A program made the translations under genes and the position numbers. The notes beneath the pieces were generated by a model. The model made no database searches. It worked only from the letters and a program-made list of their open reading frames with translations, and had not been told where the DNA came from. From positions 2,592,340-2,656,339 of the forward strand of contig NC_060905.1 in NCBI RefSeq assembly GCF_014805685.1: a stretch of 64,000 nt of DNA, read 5' to 3'. Below are positions 1 through 11,159 of this stretch, piece after piece. This stretch comes from Silurus meridionalis. Its lineage: Eukaryota > Chordata > Actinopteri > Siluriformes > Siluridae. How positions within the stretch are numbered: the first letter of the stretch is position 1; each line of letters starts with the position of its first letter.

Positions 1-179
1 TTCTTTCCCCCCTCTTTCCCTCACTCTATCACCTCACTTTTTGTAACCTCTTCATCAATCTCATATATTTCTTCCTCTCCTCTGTTTCCTTCTTTCTCAT
101 CCCTCACTCTCATTCACTTGTCCTTCTTATTCACTGTCTCTCCCATATGTTTTATCTTCTTCTCTCATTTCTTCACTTT

Positions 180-180
<1 letters not shown>
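1..180. other. Pyrimidine-rich low-complexity leader
   Basis: Almost all bases are C or T, in irregular ttctt/ctctc runs with no fixed period, leading straight into a CA microsatellite. No gene signal is seen. Confidence 0.7.

Positions 181-181
<1 letters not shown>

Positions 182-235
<54 letters not shown>
182..235. repeat. (CA)27 microsatellite
   Basis: An uninterrupted CA dinucleotide run of 54 bases. It reads as poly-Thr-His or poly-Val-Cys in translation, which explains the open frames across it. Confidence 0.98.
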
Positions 236-237
<2 letters not shown>

Positions 238-644
238 AAGGGTTTGAAGGACAGGTTTAGGACGAGTTTCACAGGACTTCATCATGCAGAATTCATGGCA
301 GACGATTCGAGGTTTTGGGTTTAGGCCTGTATTTGGCAGCAGTCGCAGGTGGAGTCTGAGCCAGAACCAGACCACGTCTACTGCCACGTTTAGAGAATTA
401 AAATGGGACAAAGCCGACCAGCTACAGACGTTTCAATATCAGGACAAAAAGTGTTCATTTTGAGTTTGGTCATGACTCATTCTTACAATATAAGATAAAT
501 GTACATGAAATGTGTCTATAAATAAATAAAAAACAAGTATTTCAAGTCAAGGCTTTTATTTCCATTCCAACCATATACAGAAACAAAACATCATCCGAGG
601 GGCTTTATCAAAAAATATACATAAAAAAAATATTAACAACATAC
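236..644. other. No feature recognised
   Basis: Unique-looking AT-rich sequence. There is no long open frame apart from the spill-over of the CA repeat and no recognisable transposon motif. Confidence 0.5.
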
Positions 645-1442
645 AAAACGTATGTTTTAATATATTTTTTGTTCATGAATATGAACTAAATTATTGTGAA
701 GAGTCTGTTTTCTTCATTTCATACCACTTTCTCTGTTGTGCTGCTTCCAGTAGTGAATGTTTACAGTTTCTGTCCAATCAGATTTCAGCCATCACATGTT
801 GCCAGGGTCAAAAAAATCTGCCTTGAGGCCTTCAGAATCAACAGTGTGGGCAGTTGTAGCATAAAATACACAGGAATGAAGCCGTTGCTTTAATCAATCT
901 GACTAAAAGGAGTCCAAAAACCTCATTTTCACAACAATCAGAGATTTTCACTGGTCAGAGCTCTCAACCCGCATCTGTAGCAAACTGCACAAGCTCAAAT
1001 ATATGGATTTAATTGCTTTTTTTATTCAACAATGACTGATGGAGGAGAAGAAATTGTTTTGGTCACAGATACACTAACAAGGAAATTTACAAGATGTTTT
1101 AAGGAAAGTTGAACACCTTCAGGAAAGGTTGACAAAACAGTTCCAAACAGTTAAACAGGAAAATACTTTTACTTTTTCTTCCCTGTAGAATTTGCACAAA
1201 AACTTCAATTCCCTATTTGCCTTCATTTTTAATTCCCAGGAAAACCAAATAAATGCAGGGAAAACCGGAGTCATTTTCTGAGGTGAATATCGATTCTCCT
1301 GCTGGAGATGATGTATGCGGCAGTGCCGCTGCGGCTCCAGTGAAAGGAGACCGTGTTCAATGAAAGGTGTTGAATTGTGTTCATTGGGTTTCTTGCTTTT
1401 GTAATGACATTCATTCTCACTGTATGAGATCCATGTTCAGAG
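645..1442 (+). mobile_element. Interspersed repeat family B, copy 1
   Basis: This stretch shares long blocks with 7905-8790, 17240-18420 and 55470-55985. Shared blocks include atcagatttcagccatcac near the left, catctgtagcaaactgc in the middle, and near the right a block ending gtgttgaattgtgttcattg followed by gacattcattctcactgt. No conserved frame or transposase motif was found, so it is probably non-autonomous. The class is unknown. Confidence 0.75.
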
Positions 1443-1960
1443 ACAGGTTGTTGTTTTTTTTCTCAATATTTTTCTCTTAAAAATTTAATAAAACATATCA
1501 AAATATGGAGAAAATAAACAGAAGAATAAAACAATTGCAAAAAATAATAAAAAATTAAATAAAAAAAAGATAGACAAAGAACATCAAAGTTTTAAAAATT
1601 CAGCCAGAATTTATTGATATGTGGAAAAAGAAACCAAATCAATGTTTTATTGAAATCTGAAATAAAATAAAAAAAATCTGACTGAAATTTAAAAACAAAT
1701 AAAAAAAAAAACTGTCCAAAATATGGAAATAATATTCTTTTTTTGTATAAATAGCATTTTCCTCACTTATTCTCCCCCCAACAGAAACTTATCCTGGTGA
1801 TCAAATGAAGAGTTGTGGCCTGTAAATTCTGCAGATCTCTTTAAATTTCTTAAAAAACAAACAAAAAAGCACTTTTGCTTCATGAATTGCCAAAGGTTCA
1901 GACTCTTCCATCAGATCTTCTGGTGAGTACAGACTGAACCCCCCCGGGGTTTATCTTCAC
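1443..1960. other. A-rich low-complexity stretch
   Basis: Many short A-runs separated by single T, G or C, with no fixed repeat unit and no gene. The right end (about 1780-1960) is more complex but unrecognised. Confidence 0.6.
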
Positions 1961-1964
1961 TAAT

Positions 1965-2330
1965 CAGCTTATTGAGCCGAGTGTATTGCGTTTTATTCGG
2001 CGATAACTGCTGTAGTAGTTGGAATTGATTTTCATTCTTCGGCCCGTGATTTGTTTTTCGTCCGCTTTAATACGAGAAATGATGGTAATAAATAATAGAG
2101 CAATAATAATAAAAGATATATTACGCCGATGGTCAATACTGGCCCGCGGCACTGAAACGGCGAGTTTATAACCCGGCTCGATTTCCTCGTCGTACGTCTT
2201 CGGGGGTGAAAAGAAATAGCAATGAATCTTCCTAAAACCAGTATTTTATATCTTTCGGTATTGACTGCTGAGAGTTTGAGGGTTTTCGAACGAGCGCTCC
2301 GGTGTACTGTTGCAACCTCAAGCAGAATGA
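1965..2330. promoter_or_regulatory. Possible conserved noncoding element
   Basis: Complex non-repetitive sequence with balanced composition, several CpGs and homeodomain-like ATTA/TAAT cores, lying between repeats. Open frames here overlap on both strands and match nothing I recognise. Calling it a conserved element is inference from composition only. Confidence 0.3.
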
Positions 2331-2484
2331 TTTCAGAGTTCTTCTTCTTTTCCAATCTATATACTGTATATTACAGGATTTTTTTTTCTCTCCACACACA
2401 TGTAACACTGTACGAGAGAAAGAGATCTGATCTCTGAAATAAACTCCAAGGATACGGTGGACTGCCGGGGCACAAACACTAGAC

Positions 2485-3066
2485 ACTTGCATTACACTTT
2501 TCCAGCCATAATCTAGTTTTTCACCAAACTGTTACCACAGAACTTGGAGGCATAAAATTGTATTGGAGATCTTTGGATGCGCTGGCATGAAATTTTCCCT
2601 TCTCTTGAACTGGGGGCTACAGTTTCAATTCGATTCAATTTTTTCTTGTTTTGTGCTTTTAATGATGAAAATTGTCTCAAAGCAGCTTTACAGACATTAA
2701 GCAGTAATCAAAGAATGTATATGTTTGTTCCTTATAATTGTAAGTTTGTCCATAATGAGTGATTCAGTGGTGACTGTGGCAAGGAAAAACTTGGGTTGGA
2801 GTGGAAGATCTTCTGTTATAAAGCTCCAACCCTATTGAACACATTTGGAATGAATTGTTCATGCTGACTGCACCCCAGAAGCCTCGTCACCTCACCTACA
2901 TCCTGAAGTACGTAACTTTACTAACCTCCTTGCGGCTTTAGGAATCTCAAACAAAATCTCCATAAAATCTTGTGGAACATCTTCCCAGAAGTTATTATTA
3001 CAGCAAACTGGGAAACTGGGGGAAAAGCGCTGGGGGAGAACAGTTTATGGACACCTGGCCATAAAA
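2485..3066 (-). mobile_element. Family A DNA element, copy 1, interrupted by repeat C
   Basis: Read on the minus strand it follows the family-A order: a gaagatgttccac block, a gatcttccactccaac block and a final gtggtaacag block near 2530. The body is split by a repeat-C fragment (2637-2793). Its right end carries the terminal motif ttatggacacctggcc, which forms the left half of a perfect palindrome. It encodes nothing. Family A looks like a non-autonomous Tc1/mariner-type element, judged from its terminal motif. Confidence 0.8.
2637..2793 (+). repeat. Interspersed repeat family C fragment
   Basis: It contains the block caaagcagctttacaga and the block gtggcaaggaaaaact, both shared with the copy at 15575-15885. 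This is a common teleost interspersed repeat. It sits inside a family-A copy, so it inserted later. Confidence 0.75.
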
Positions 3067-3102
3067 TCCTTTTATGGCCAGGTGTCCATAAACTGTTCTC
3101 CC
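3034..3102. repeat. Perfect 33-bp inverted repeat with 3-base loop
   Basis: Bases 3034-3066 are the exact reverse complement of 3070-3102, with tcc as spacer. The arms contain the family-A terminal motif ttatggacacctggccat. It could be a head-to-head joint of two transposon ends or a foldback made during repair. Confidence 0.97.
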
Positions 3103-3299
3103 ATCAAGATAAAATGGCAGAATATGCAATGGAAAGTATTGAAAGCAGACGCTAAATTTTGGCTACATTTTTGGGAGATCAGTTGAGCTTGGTAATTTGA
3201 AAATCACCTGACAGGGACCCTGGTGGCGTGGAACAAGATTGTAAGTTGAAATGTAGCCACGACTTCACGTAACAGTTTTAGGCGTAACAAATTCAGGTT

Positions 3300-4010
3300 G
3301 AAAATTGGATTCCAGCTGTGAAAACAATGACGCTGAGGCCGCTCTATAATTGACGCGTAATTTTCATCACATTCAATTTCCGAGCATGTGCGCTAATGAA
3401 GCGCTAAACATGTACATTTACAACATTTGGCAGATGCCTTTATCCAGCATGACTTACAACTGAGCAGGGATTTGAACTTGTGACCTATTCGATCCAGTGT
3501 CCAAGCTACCACCTGAGCTACCATCTCGCTAACTCAGGAGTCGTCAGGCATACCAGTACACGTTGTGTAAAAGGTCATTCATTCGAACTTTAGCATGATT
3601 AAAGACACTTAATGAAGCTCGTGATTGATTTTCGCCTCAGGTGTAACGACAGAGACTGATAAGGATAATGATGATGATCTTTATTCGAGAAAAAAATAAC
3701 GATACCGAAAGCACCAGGAGCAGAAGGTCTGGTGGTAACGGTAGCATGAGGACGGTTTGATAACTATCTCTCCGAAATGCTCCAATCCAGACAATACTCT
3801 GAAAAAAGCCTCCAGTAGTCGCGCATCCAATCCGGCGTGACTGATGTGCACCTCTTGGCGCCGGTGGCAAAGCGCGACTGATTTCCCACTACACCTGATT
3901 AGCGGCCGAAGATGAAGCTCGGGATTCAGAACGGCCAGAGAGAAATTGAAGCTGGAAGTAGCAGTGGCTTGAGAGCTGATATGACATTGCAGACATACTC
4001 CAGCACCGCT
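3300..4010. promoter_or_regulatory. Possible conserved noncoding sequence flanking a SINE
   Basis: Complex sequence at 3300-3405 and 3600-4010, including cgcgtaattttcatcac and cctgattagcggccgaag, with no sustained coding frame. A minus-strand SINE lies between the two parts. The functional label is inference. Confidence 0.25.
3408..3532 (-). mobile_element. tRNA-derived SINE, minus strand
   Basis: On the minus strand it begins with a tRNA-like head (tagctcaggtggtagcttgg) and a B-box-like caagttcaaatccctgc. It ends with the diverged fish SINE tail around gcatctgccaaatgttg. It is short and old. Confidence 0.75.
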
Positions 4011-4284
4011 ACATCATGTTGTGTTATCCAGACCAGCAGTGCAGGATTACAGAAATAGAAATAAAAGGAAACGAAAGGATGCGTATCCATATCCGCAGTT
4101 CATGCCCCGGAAATCTTGGCTTCCTTTCTGGAGCTGATGCTCCGTTCCCTGAAATGTTGTAGAATTCTAAAATATTATGTTCGAGATCGTAAGGCTTTCA
4201 CGATGAAGGTCAAGGCACGTTCTGGTGTCCTTTCACCAGCCGTCCCACGCTAAATAATTATCTCCAGGATCAGCTGATATAAAT
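4011..4284. other. No feature recognised
   Basis: Unique sequence of moderate GC, without a sustained frame or repeat match within the window. Confidence 0.4.
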
Positions 4285-4676
4285 ATCCATGTGTAGCAAA
4301 AGTTTGTGGACACCTCAATATGTCAACATCCAATTCCATATGTCCCCATTTGCTCTTATAATAGGCGCCACTTTTCCAGGAAGATGTTCCACGAGATTTT
4401 GTGGGATCTGTTCACCCACAAGGGTGTTAGTAAAGTCAGGTACTATAGGATGTATGGAAGGTGAGGAGGTCTGTGGTGAGAAAAATCGATCCCAATATGG
4501 TTGGAGCTCTACAGCAGGAGATCTTTTACTCCAACCCATGGAAAGCAGATGTTCATGAAGCTGACTTGGTGCACTTGTCATGCTAGAAGAGGTTTGTGAA
4601 GGGAAAAAAATGTCCTGCCTCCAATTTTGGAGAAGAACAACATATAGTCTAGTTGTAGTGATTTGGTCCACAATAA
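4285..4676 (+). mobile_element. Family A DNA element, copy 2
   Basis: It opens with gcaaaagtttgtggacacct, the family terminal motif, then runs in order through the gaagatgttccac block, the agtaaagtcaggtac block, the gatcttttactccaaccc block and the gtcatgctagaa block. The right end is degraded. The open frames on both strands are fortuitous. Confidence 0.85.
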
Positions 4677-5440
4677 TGACAGTATAAAATGGATAAACGG
4701 ATCAAATCGTTCAGCGTTTCATTACTAATGCAAAAAAAAAAAAATGCAAATTGCTATAGTATAAAAGTACACACATATGTTGTCATTCTGCTTTGAGAAA
4801 ATAATCAACTTTTACCTGCTAAAACACGATCACCGGCTAATTTCCCACGAGAGCATGACCTCAGTATGGTTTATCTCTTATTCATTGTGTTTTCCGTCTT
4901 TTGCCTTATTAGTGTGTTCATTTTCTTTTGTCCTTCAGGTCCAAGCTGGTGTTTTTTTCCCCTTTACACTCCCCTGTGTTTTTTATGCTCGTCATGTTTT
5001 CTTCAGCTTTCTCTCAGACGCTGATTATGAAGAAACCCAGTTTTATTCTGCCTCCCTGACCACTGTTACGGACTCAGGATTTTTGGATTTGCCCAAAATA
5101 AACAGCACAGCAAATGAAATATCTTGGGGTAGAGCACACGGCGTAATGCAGGTGTCGATAAATCCTGAATTGAAGCCTGTCTATCTGTACTGATTTACAG
5201 TTATAGGGAGGAAACAGGGACCGAGTGTCCCATCTTTTTACCTCTGTGCATTCGGATTCTCGCACCTGATTGGCTGGAAGGACAGAAGCGATAATAACCT
5301 GCACAGGGAGCTGTATGGCGGATGCTCCATGTAGTCTGTGGTGGTTTTCACACTGGGGTCCGAATCTGTGGGTTTGTTCCCGAAGGTAACACTACAGCAT
5401 TGTTCTGGTTTCAGAGTCACTTGAATATATATATAACTTG
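4677..5440. other. No supported gene; one isolated 138-codon frame
   Basis: An open frame at 4777-5193 (+) encodes a Phe/Leu/Ser-rich peptide with no recognised domain. Base composition is like its noncoding neighbours and an unrelated frame overlaps it on the other strand. I treat it as chance. Confidence 0.5.
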
Positions 5441-5843
5441 TTTGCATTCTACGGTGGACGAGAACAAATCCGAAAACAAAATAACAAATCCGCAAACACA
5501 ACGACAATTCAGACAAACCGAAAAAGGGAGGTATAGTTGGACGAGACGCCTGTCACTCAATATATACAGGAAGTATGAAATCTTATAGCTTTGTTTCTTG
5601 TACATGTGTAAAGTTCTCAGTTTACTTTAAACTATTTTTTATTTCGATTAGTGCACCTTAAATATAAGAAAATAACAGAAGTAAACATTGGCATGGAGAA
5701 ACTGGAATTAATTTAGAGCTACTTCGAGGAAGGACATTGATATGCAGTGATGTTGGAGATGCTGCAGTATATCATGACATAAAGATTTAGTTTGTACACT
5801 TTTACACAGACGTTCCAACTTTCTCCTACCACAGACTGTTACT

Positions 5844-6086
5844 TCAGACACTTTATGGTCTGATATCCATAACTGGCTGTACCCAAAGGTTCCCCATCCA
5901 AGAAATTTCACTGTGAAGGACATTATCTTTGGACTTGTAATGAACAATAACAAAGACGACTTTCTGGTTAATAAAATACTTCTGATGGGAAAATTTTATT
6001 TACACAATTCTAAATACTTGCAAGTGAAACCATGTTTTTTGCATTTTATAATGAGTTTATTTCTTTCACTAAAGCCCTTAAAGTAA
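5844..6086 (+). pseudogene. L1-like ORF2 C-terminal remnant
   Basis: The frame reads SDTLWSDIHNWLYPKVPHP, then NFTVKDIIFGLVMNNNKDDF, then LVNKILLMGKFYLH, and ends at a TAA at 6084. This pattern is typical of the region downstream of the reverse transcriptase in teleost L1 (Tx1/Swimmer-like) ORF2. The family-like continuation FIEKYNLQNKP follows in a shifted frame, so a frameshift is present. It is a dead fragment. Confidence 0.7.
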
Positions 6087-6193
6087 ATAAAAAGAAAAAT
6101 TCAATGAATCTTTTGGCATTTATAGAAAAATATAATTTACAGAATAAACCATAGCCCTGTTTATTTTTATCCTTTTTTAAATTTATTTAATTA

Positions 6194-6296
<103 letters not shown>

Positions 6297-6671
6297 AATG
6301 TTATTTATTTATCAATTTTTTCCCTCTTCCTACTAAATATTTGTGTATATATTTGTATTTTCATGCACCTGTTCTGTGTATTGTAATGTAAATTGTACTT
6401 GTTATTGCCACATTGTTTGTATATGGCTAATTGCTTAATAAAAAAAAAATTAATAAAAAAAAAAAAAAAGACTGTTGTACTTCCTGTTTATCTTGAATAA
6501 CAGGTGTCTTGTCCAATGATCAGTAAGTGTTCAATTCACAAACTATACCTGCCTTTTCCAGTTTGTCTGAATTGTCATTGTGTTTTCGGATTTGTAATTT
6601 TGTTTTTCCATTTGTTATTTTGTTTTCGGATTTGTTAATGTGTTTTGCACTTCTCGGCCACCGTAGCATTC

Positions 6672-6967
6672 ACATTCATCTTCCAATTTACGTCTCTCAT
6701 GGAGAACAGGATACGAGTGGCCTTCCTGCAGTCTAGACCTTTAACTATTTAAAAACATCATGAAGTAAAAAATGCAACAAAGAAAACCCCGAACTGTTAG
6801 CGAGCAAGAATCCTGTATTAGACACATATTAAACCAAATTCTTTCACAAAAGTTCAGTAACTAGTGTCCTGGAGTTCCGTGTTTACAAACAGAAGATTCG
6901 ATGCTACACATCGGTAGACATGGTCCTGTCCCAAGACGTGTTCAAATTAATAGGGTCAATAACTTCA
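6672..6967. other. No feature recognised
   Basis: Unique sequence between the foldback element and the next family-A copy. Confidence 0.4.
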
Positions 6968-7325
6968 CTTCAAATAAGAGACCCAAAACTGTTCCAGCAT
7001 GACAATGCCCTGTGCACAAACTCCATTAAGATCTGCTTTTCATGGGTTGAAGTGGAAGATCTCCTGCTATAGAGCTCCAAACCTATTGAACACCTTTGGG
7101 ATAAAATGTCCATGCTAATAGCACCCCAGAAGCCTCCTCACCTCACCTACAGTCTGTAGTACCTAATAAGTGAATCTCACACAAAATCTCCACAGAATCT
7201 AATAGAACATCTTCCCAGAAGAGTGAATCTTATTATAACAGCAAACATGGACAAAATGGGATGTTTAAAAAGCAAGAAACTAATCTTATGATCAGGAAAA
7301 CCCAAACTTTTGTGTACAAAAGTAT
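6968..7325 (-). mobile_element. Family A DNA element, copy 3
   Basis: In minus orientation: gagacccaaaactgttccag, cctattgaacacctttggga, cctcacctcacctacag, gaacatcttcccagaag, then the right end cccaaacttttgtgtac. The other terminal part is missing. Confidence 0.85.
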
Positions 7326-7904
7326 TACGTAATTCATCACGTGTACAGGAGAAAGAGGTTTTAAGGTGCTTGCAAGTGGTGTTTTTAGAAAAATAAATAG
7401 AATTAATGGTACACACGTGAAAACATATGCATTTATTCATTAAAACACATTACGTCCAGCAATAGCAGCATGGTTTAACCGAATACAGACCATCTCCTAC
7501 AGATCGTCTCTGGGCTCGGTCTCATGGTGGGACGGAACAATAAGATTTGTGTAAAATAGTGTCAAAGTTTTCTGTAAGAAGATGTTTTTAAACATTTCTG
7601 GAAGGAATCTCCAGTTTTATTGCTTTAAGCTTTACAAAATGTCAATGTTTATGGTATTTTCAGGACCTTTCTTTGTTTGCTCTTCAAGGGAGAAATAAAA
7701 CATTTGAGAGGTCTGGTGAACTTTAAGTGAGAGCAGGAAGTGACATTAAAATGTAGCTATAAATGGATAAAATGTATGAATTGGCATTGTGTAATAAATA
7801 AATAAATAAAAATTCATGGCATCATGTCATTAAAAAAAAAACATGGTTATGTAACTCCATTCCAACCCACAAGACAGTCACAGTGATTATTTTACTACAA
7901 CAGC
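7326..7904. other. No gene; AT-rich sequence
   Basis: No sustained frame. A short (aaat)n run lies near 7790-7812. Nothing else is recognised. Confidence 0.4.
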
Positions 7905-8790
7905 ATGACACCATTGGCGACCCGCAAGGCACCGTCAGGTCCAGCGAGACCTTTACTGCTAGCCTAAAGTCAGATCAGAATCACTGACTTGCGTTTTAAT
8001 ATATTTTTGTCAATGAACATATATTAAATAATATACTCTATCTATTCTATAGCTTTTCTCCCGTAGAATCAAATGTAATTTTGTGTCGGATTTTCCATCC
8101 AATCACAAGATCACGTGTTGCCGAGGTCGAAGGTATCTATCTGCGAAAAGACCAGCACTGTGAGGACTGCAAGCGTGTGGGGTTTTTTTGGAATAAACTC
8201 CATGTTTCTTGAAGCTGTCTCTTTAACCAATCAGATCATGAGTTTCTGACTCCAGGGCCGTCTAGCAGGCGTCCAATAATCTCATCATTTTCTTTTTGTG
8301 AAAGCTATTCAAAGCTCGCATGATATATTCGTGTGGATTTATCAGCTGTTTTTTGATTTCACACCAACTGACAGAGAAGAAGAAGAAATCGATTTGATCA
8401 CAGATACACTTACAAGGACATTTACAAGACGGACTTTCCAAGAAAAGCTGGATGTCGTGAGAAAAAGTCGCCAAAACAGTTCAAAACAGTCGTAACGCTT
8501 CTTTATGAACCGTTTGAAGCCCCAAATTCTCAGGAAAACTGTTATGCACGGCAAAAATTCACTGAAAAACCCCGGCGTGATTTTATGAGGTGAATATGAA
8601 TGCTTCTGCTGGAGATGATGTATGTGGCGTTGCAGTTGTGGCTACAGTGAAAGACGACGTGTTGAATTGTGTTCTTGTTTTAGTGATGACGTTCATTCTC
8701 ACTGTATGAGATTCCTGTGTGTGATGCAGTGCTCTGTTCTACTGCACTTCTCTATAATACTAATGTTTCTACAGACGTGAAGCCCTGCTG
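7905..8790 (+). mobile_element. Interspersed repeat family B, copy 2
   Basis: It shares gcgacccgcaaggcaccgtc-type sequence at the left with copy 3, then cttacaaggacatttacaag, gacggactttcc, ctggagatgatgtatg and gacgttcattctcactgtat. It is longer at the left than copy 4. No coding frame is conserved between copies. Confidence 0.8.
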
Positions 8791-8919
8791 TTGAAATTTT
8801 TCAACGTTTTTGCCAAACACTTGTCGTCTTCTCTCTGTGTGAGGAAGATGGATAGACCTTTATGCTGATGGACAGAGGTGTAGGAAATGATCCTAATTAT
8901 TTTGTGATTCTTTCGTGAT

Positions 8920-9400
8920 TTCCAAAGCGTGATCTTTCTGCCTGTGAAGGAGATGAAGCGGCGGCGTTTGAGAAAAGGGGAGCACGATGTATATTCACTA
9001 TCCTGCCTCTTTATTTATCAAACAGCCACACCATCCATCTGTCCACCTCTCCGTCACCACCAACACCACCCCCATCATCTCCACCACACACTTTTGATGC
9101 ATACACTTTTTTTTTTCTTTCAGATCTATTTCTCATATCAATATCCATTTCCTTATATTGCTGAACCCTCTGTTCTCTCGCCCGTTCGCTCGCTTGTGTC
9201 CTGGTGTGCCCTGATCGTCTCTGATTTCTCTCTCTATTGCTTTCTCTCTCTCTTTTTTCTCACCACAGACTCAAATTACACACCCCGATCAGCGGGCCGG
9301 GTTCGATGGAAGGTTGGGATCGTGTGTTGAGCGACAGCAACACGTTGTTGAAGTCACCCAAGCTGCACGGATCAGTAACACCCAGAGCAAGTGCAAATGA
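8920..9400 (+). other. Unexplained complex block with an acceptor-like site
   Basis: A pyrimidine tract ending ttttttctcaccacag at about 9268 is followed by about 115 bases of GC-balanced sequence that stays open in the frame from actcaaattacacac until a TGA just before the GA repeat. The peptide matches no family I recognise. It might be an alternative or terminal exon, a conserved element, or chance. Confidence 0.2.
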
Positions 9401-9402
9401 AA

Positions 9403-9404
<2 letters not shown>

Positions 9405-9457
<53 letters not shown>

Positions 9458-9490
9458 GATAGAGAGAAAGAGAGAAAGAGAGAAGAAAAA
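9405..9490. repeat. (GA)n tract
   Basis: A pure GA run to about 9448, then an impure agaaagaga continuation. Confidence 0.95.
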
Positions 9491-9520
9491 AGCAGGAGAG
9501 CTGTTGACAGTGACATCCCC

Positions 9521-9524
<4 letters not shown>

Positions 9525-9588
<64 letters not shown>
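9525..9588. repeat. (TG)32 microsatellite
   Basis: An uninterrupted TG run of 64 bases. Confidence 0.98.
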
Positions 9589-9589
<1 letters not shown>

Positions 9590-9676
9590 ACCCTGTTGGA
9601 GACAGTTCCATTCACACCTGAGATGAAAAGGTAGCAGCCTGTTTTCTGCCTCAGTCCACATGCATGCATGCCATCT

Positions 9677-9678
<2 letters not shown>

Positions 9679-9738
<60 letters not shown>
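9679..9738. repeat. (GT)30 microsatellite
   Basis: An uninterrupted GT run preceded by the palindromic tgcatgcatgc. Confidence 0.98.
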
Positions 9739-9741
<3 letters not shown>

Positions 9742-9820
9742 TAAAAGAGAAAAAGATAAAAGCAGGCGTCCCCTAAATATGTCTGTAGTGTGTTATGTAC
9801 TTATTTACCTGTCGAATTTC

Positions 9821-9974
<154 letters not shown>

Positions 9975-10170
9975 TTCTGACTGTTTTGTTCTGTTCTGTT
10001 CTGTTTTCTTTCTTTCTACTGGCCAGTCTTTCCATTCATTTATCTGTTCATCTAACAACATATTAGTCGGTCTGTCTTCCCATCTGTTTCTATCTTCTTA
10101 TCCATCCATCAAACCTATCAATCTGTTTTCCATCTATCCCCCAATGTGTCTCTATTGTAATATTTGTTGG

Positions 10171-10172
10171 TT

Positions 10173-10236
<64 letters not shown>

Positions 10237-10240
10237 TCCT

Positions 10241-10298
<58 letters not shown>

Positions 10299-10312
10299 TT
10301 TCTTTCTTTCTT
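10171..10312. repeat. (TTTC)n tetranucleotide array
   Basis: About 35 units with two single-base interruptions (cctt near 10238, tcctt near 10296). Confidence 0.97.
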
Positions 10313-10392
10313 CACCATAAGAAATTGTAGCAGTTTGGTTGTTGTAATGGTAGTTGGCTGGTGCCCACAAAGAAATACGTGGTGTTGTGGTG

Positions 10393-11140
10393 GTATACAG
10401 GGTTGTGGGGTATATAAGACTGTGTGGTGAATATGGTTTGGAGTGTATAGTGTTGTGGTAGTATACAGGGTTGTGGGGTATATAAGACTGTGTGGTGAAT
10501 ATGGTTTGGAGTGTATAGTGTTGTGGTAGTATACAGGGTTGTGGGGTATATAAGACTGTGTGGTGAATATGGTTTGGAGTGTATAGTGTTGTGGTAGTAT
10601 ACAGGGTTGTGGGGTATATAAGACTGTGTGGTGAATATGGTTTGGAGTGTATAGTGTTGTGGTAGTATACAGGGTTGTGGGGTATATAAGACTGTGTGGT
10701 GAATATGGTTTGGAGTGTATAGTGTTGTGGTAGTATACAGGGTTGTGGGGTATATAAGACTGTGGTGAATATGGTTTGGAGTGTATAGTGTTGTGGTAGT
10801 ATACAGGGTTGTGGGGTATATAAGACTGTGTGGTGAATATGGTTTGGAGTGTATAGTGTTGTGGTAGTATACAGGGTTGTGGGGTATATAAGACTGTGTG
10901 GTGAATATGGTTTGGAGTGTATAGTGTTGTGGTAGTATACAGGGTTGTGGGGTATATAAGACTGTGTGGTGAATATGGTTTGGAGTGTATAGTGTTGTGG
11001 TAGTATACAGGGTTGTGGGGTATATAAGACTGTGGGGTGAATATGGTTTGGAGTGTATAGTGTTGGGCTGGTATACAGGGTTGTGGGGTATATAAGACTG
11101 TGGGGTGAATATGGTTGAGGTCTATATGAGGTTATGTTAC
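10393..11140. repeat. 68-bp minisatellite, 11 copies
   Basis: The block gtatacagggttgtggggta recurs at 10393, 10461, 10529, 10597, 10665, 10733, 10799, 10867, 10935, 11003 and 11071. Spacing is 68 bases except for one 66-base unit that lacks a tg. Copies are almost identical except the last two. The minus strand stays open for over 300 codons because the 68-base unit lacks stops in all three frames. I do not regard this as a gene. Confidence 0.97.
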
Positions 11141-11159
11141 AACACGGTACTGTGGTGCG

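Noticed and set aside
4777..5193. 138-codon frame that could be a secreted or membrane protein
   Set aside because: No recognised family. Composition equals the noncoding surroundings and a frame overlaps on the other strand.
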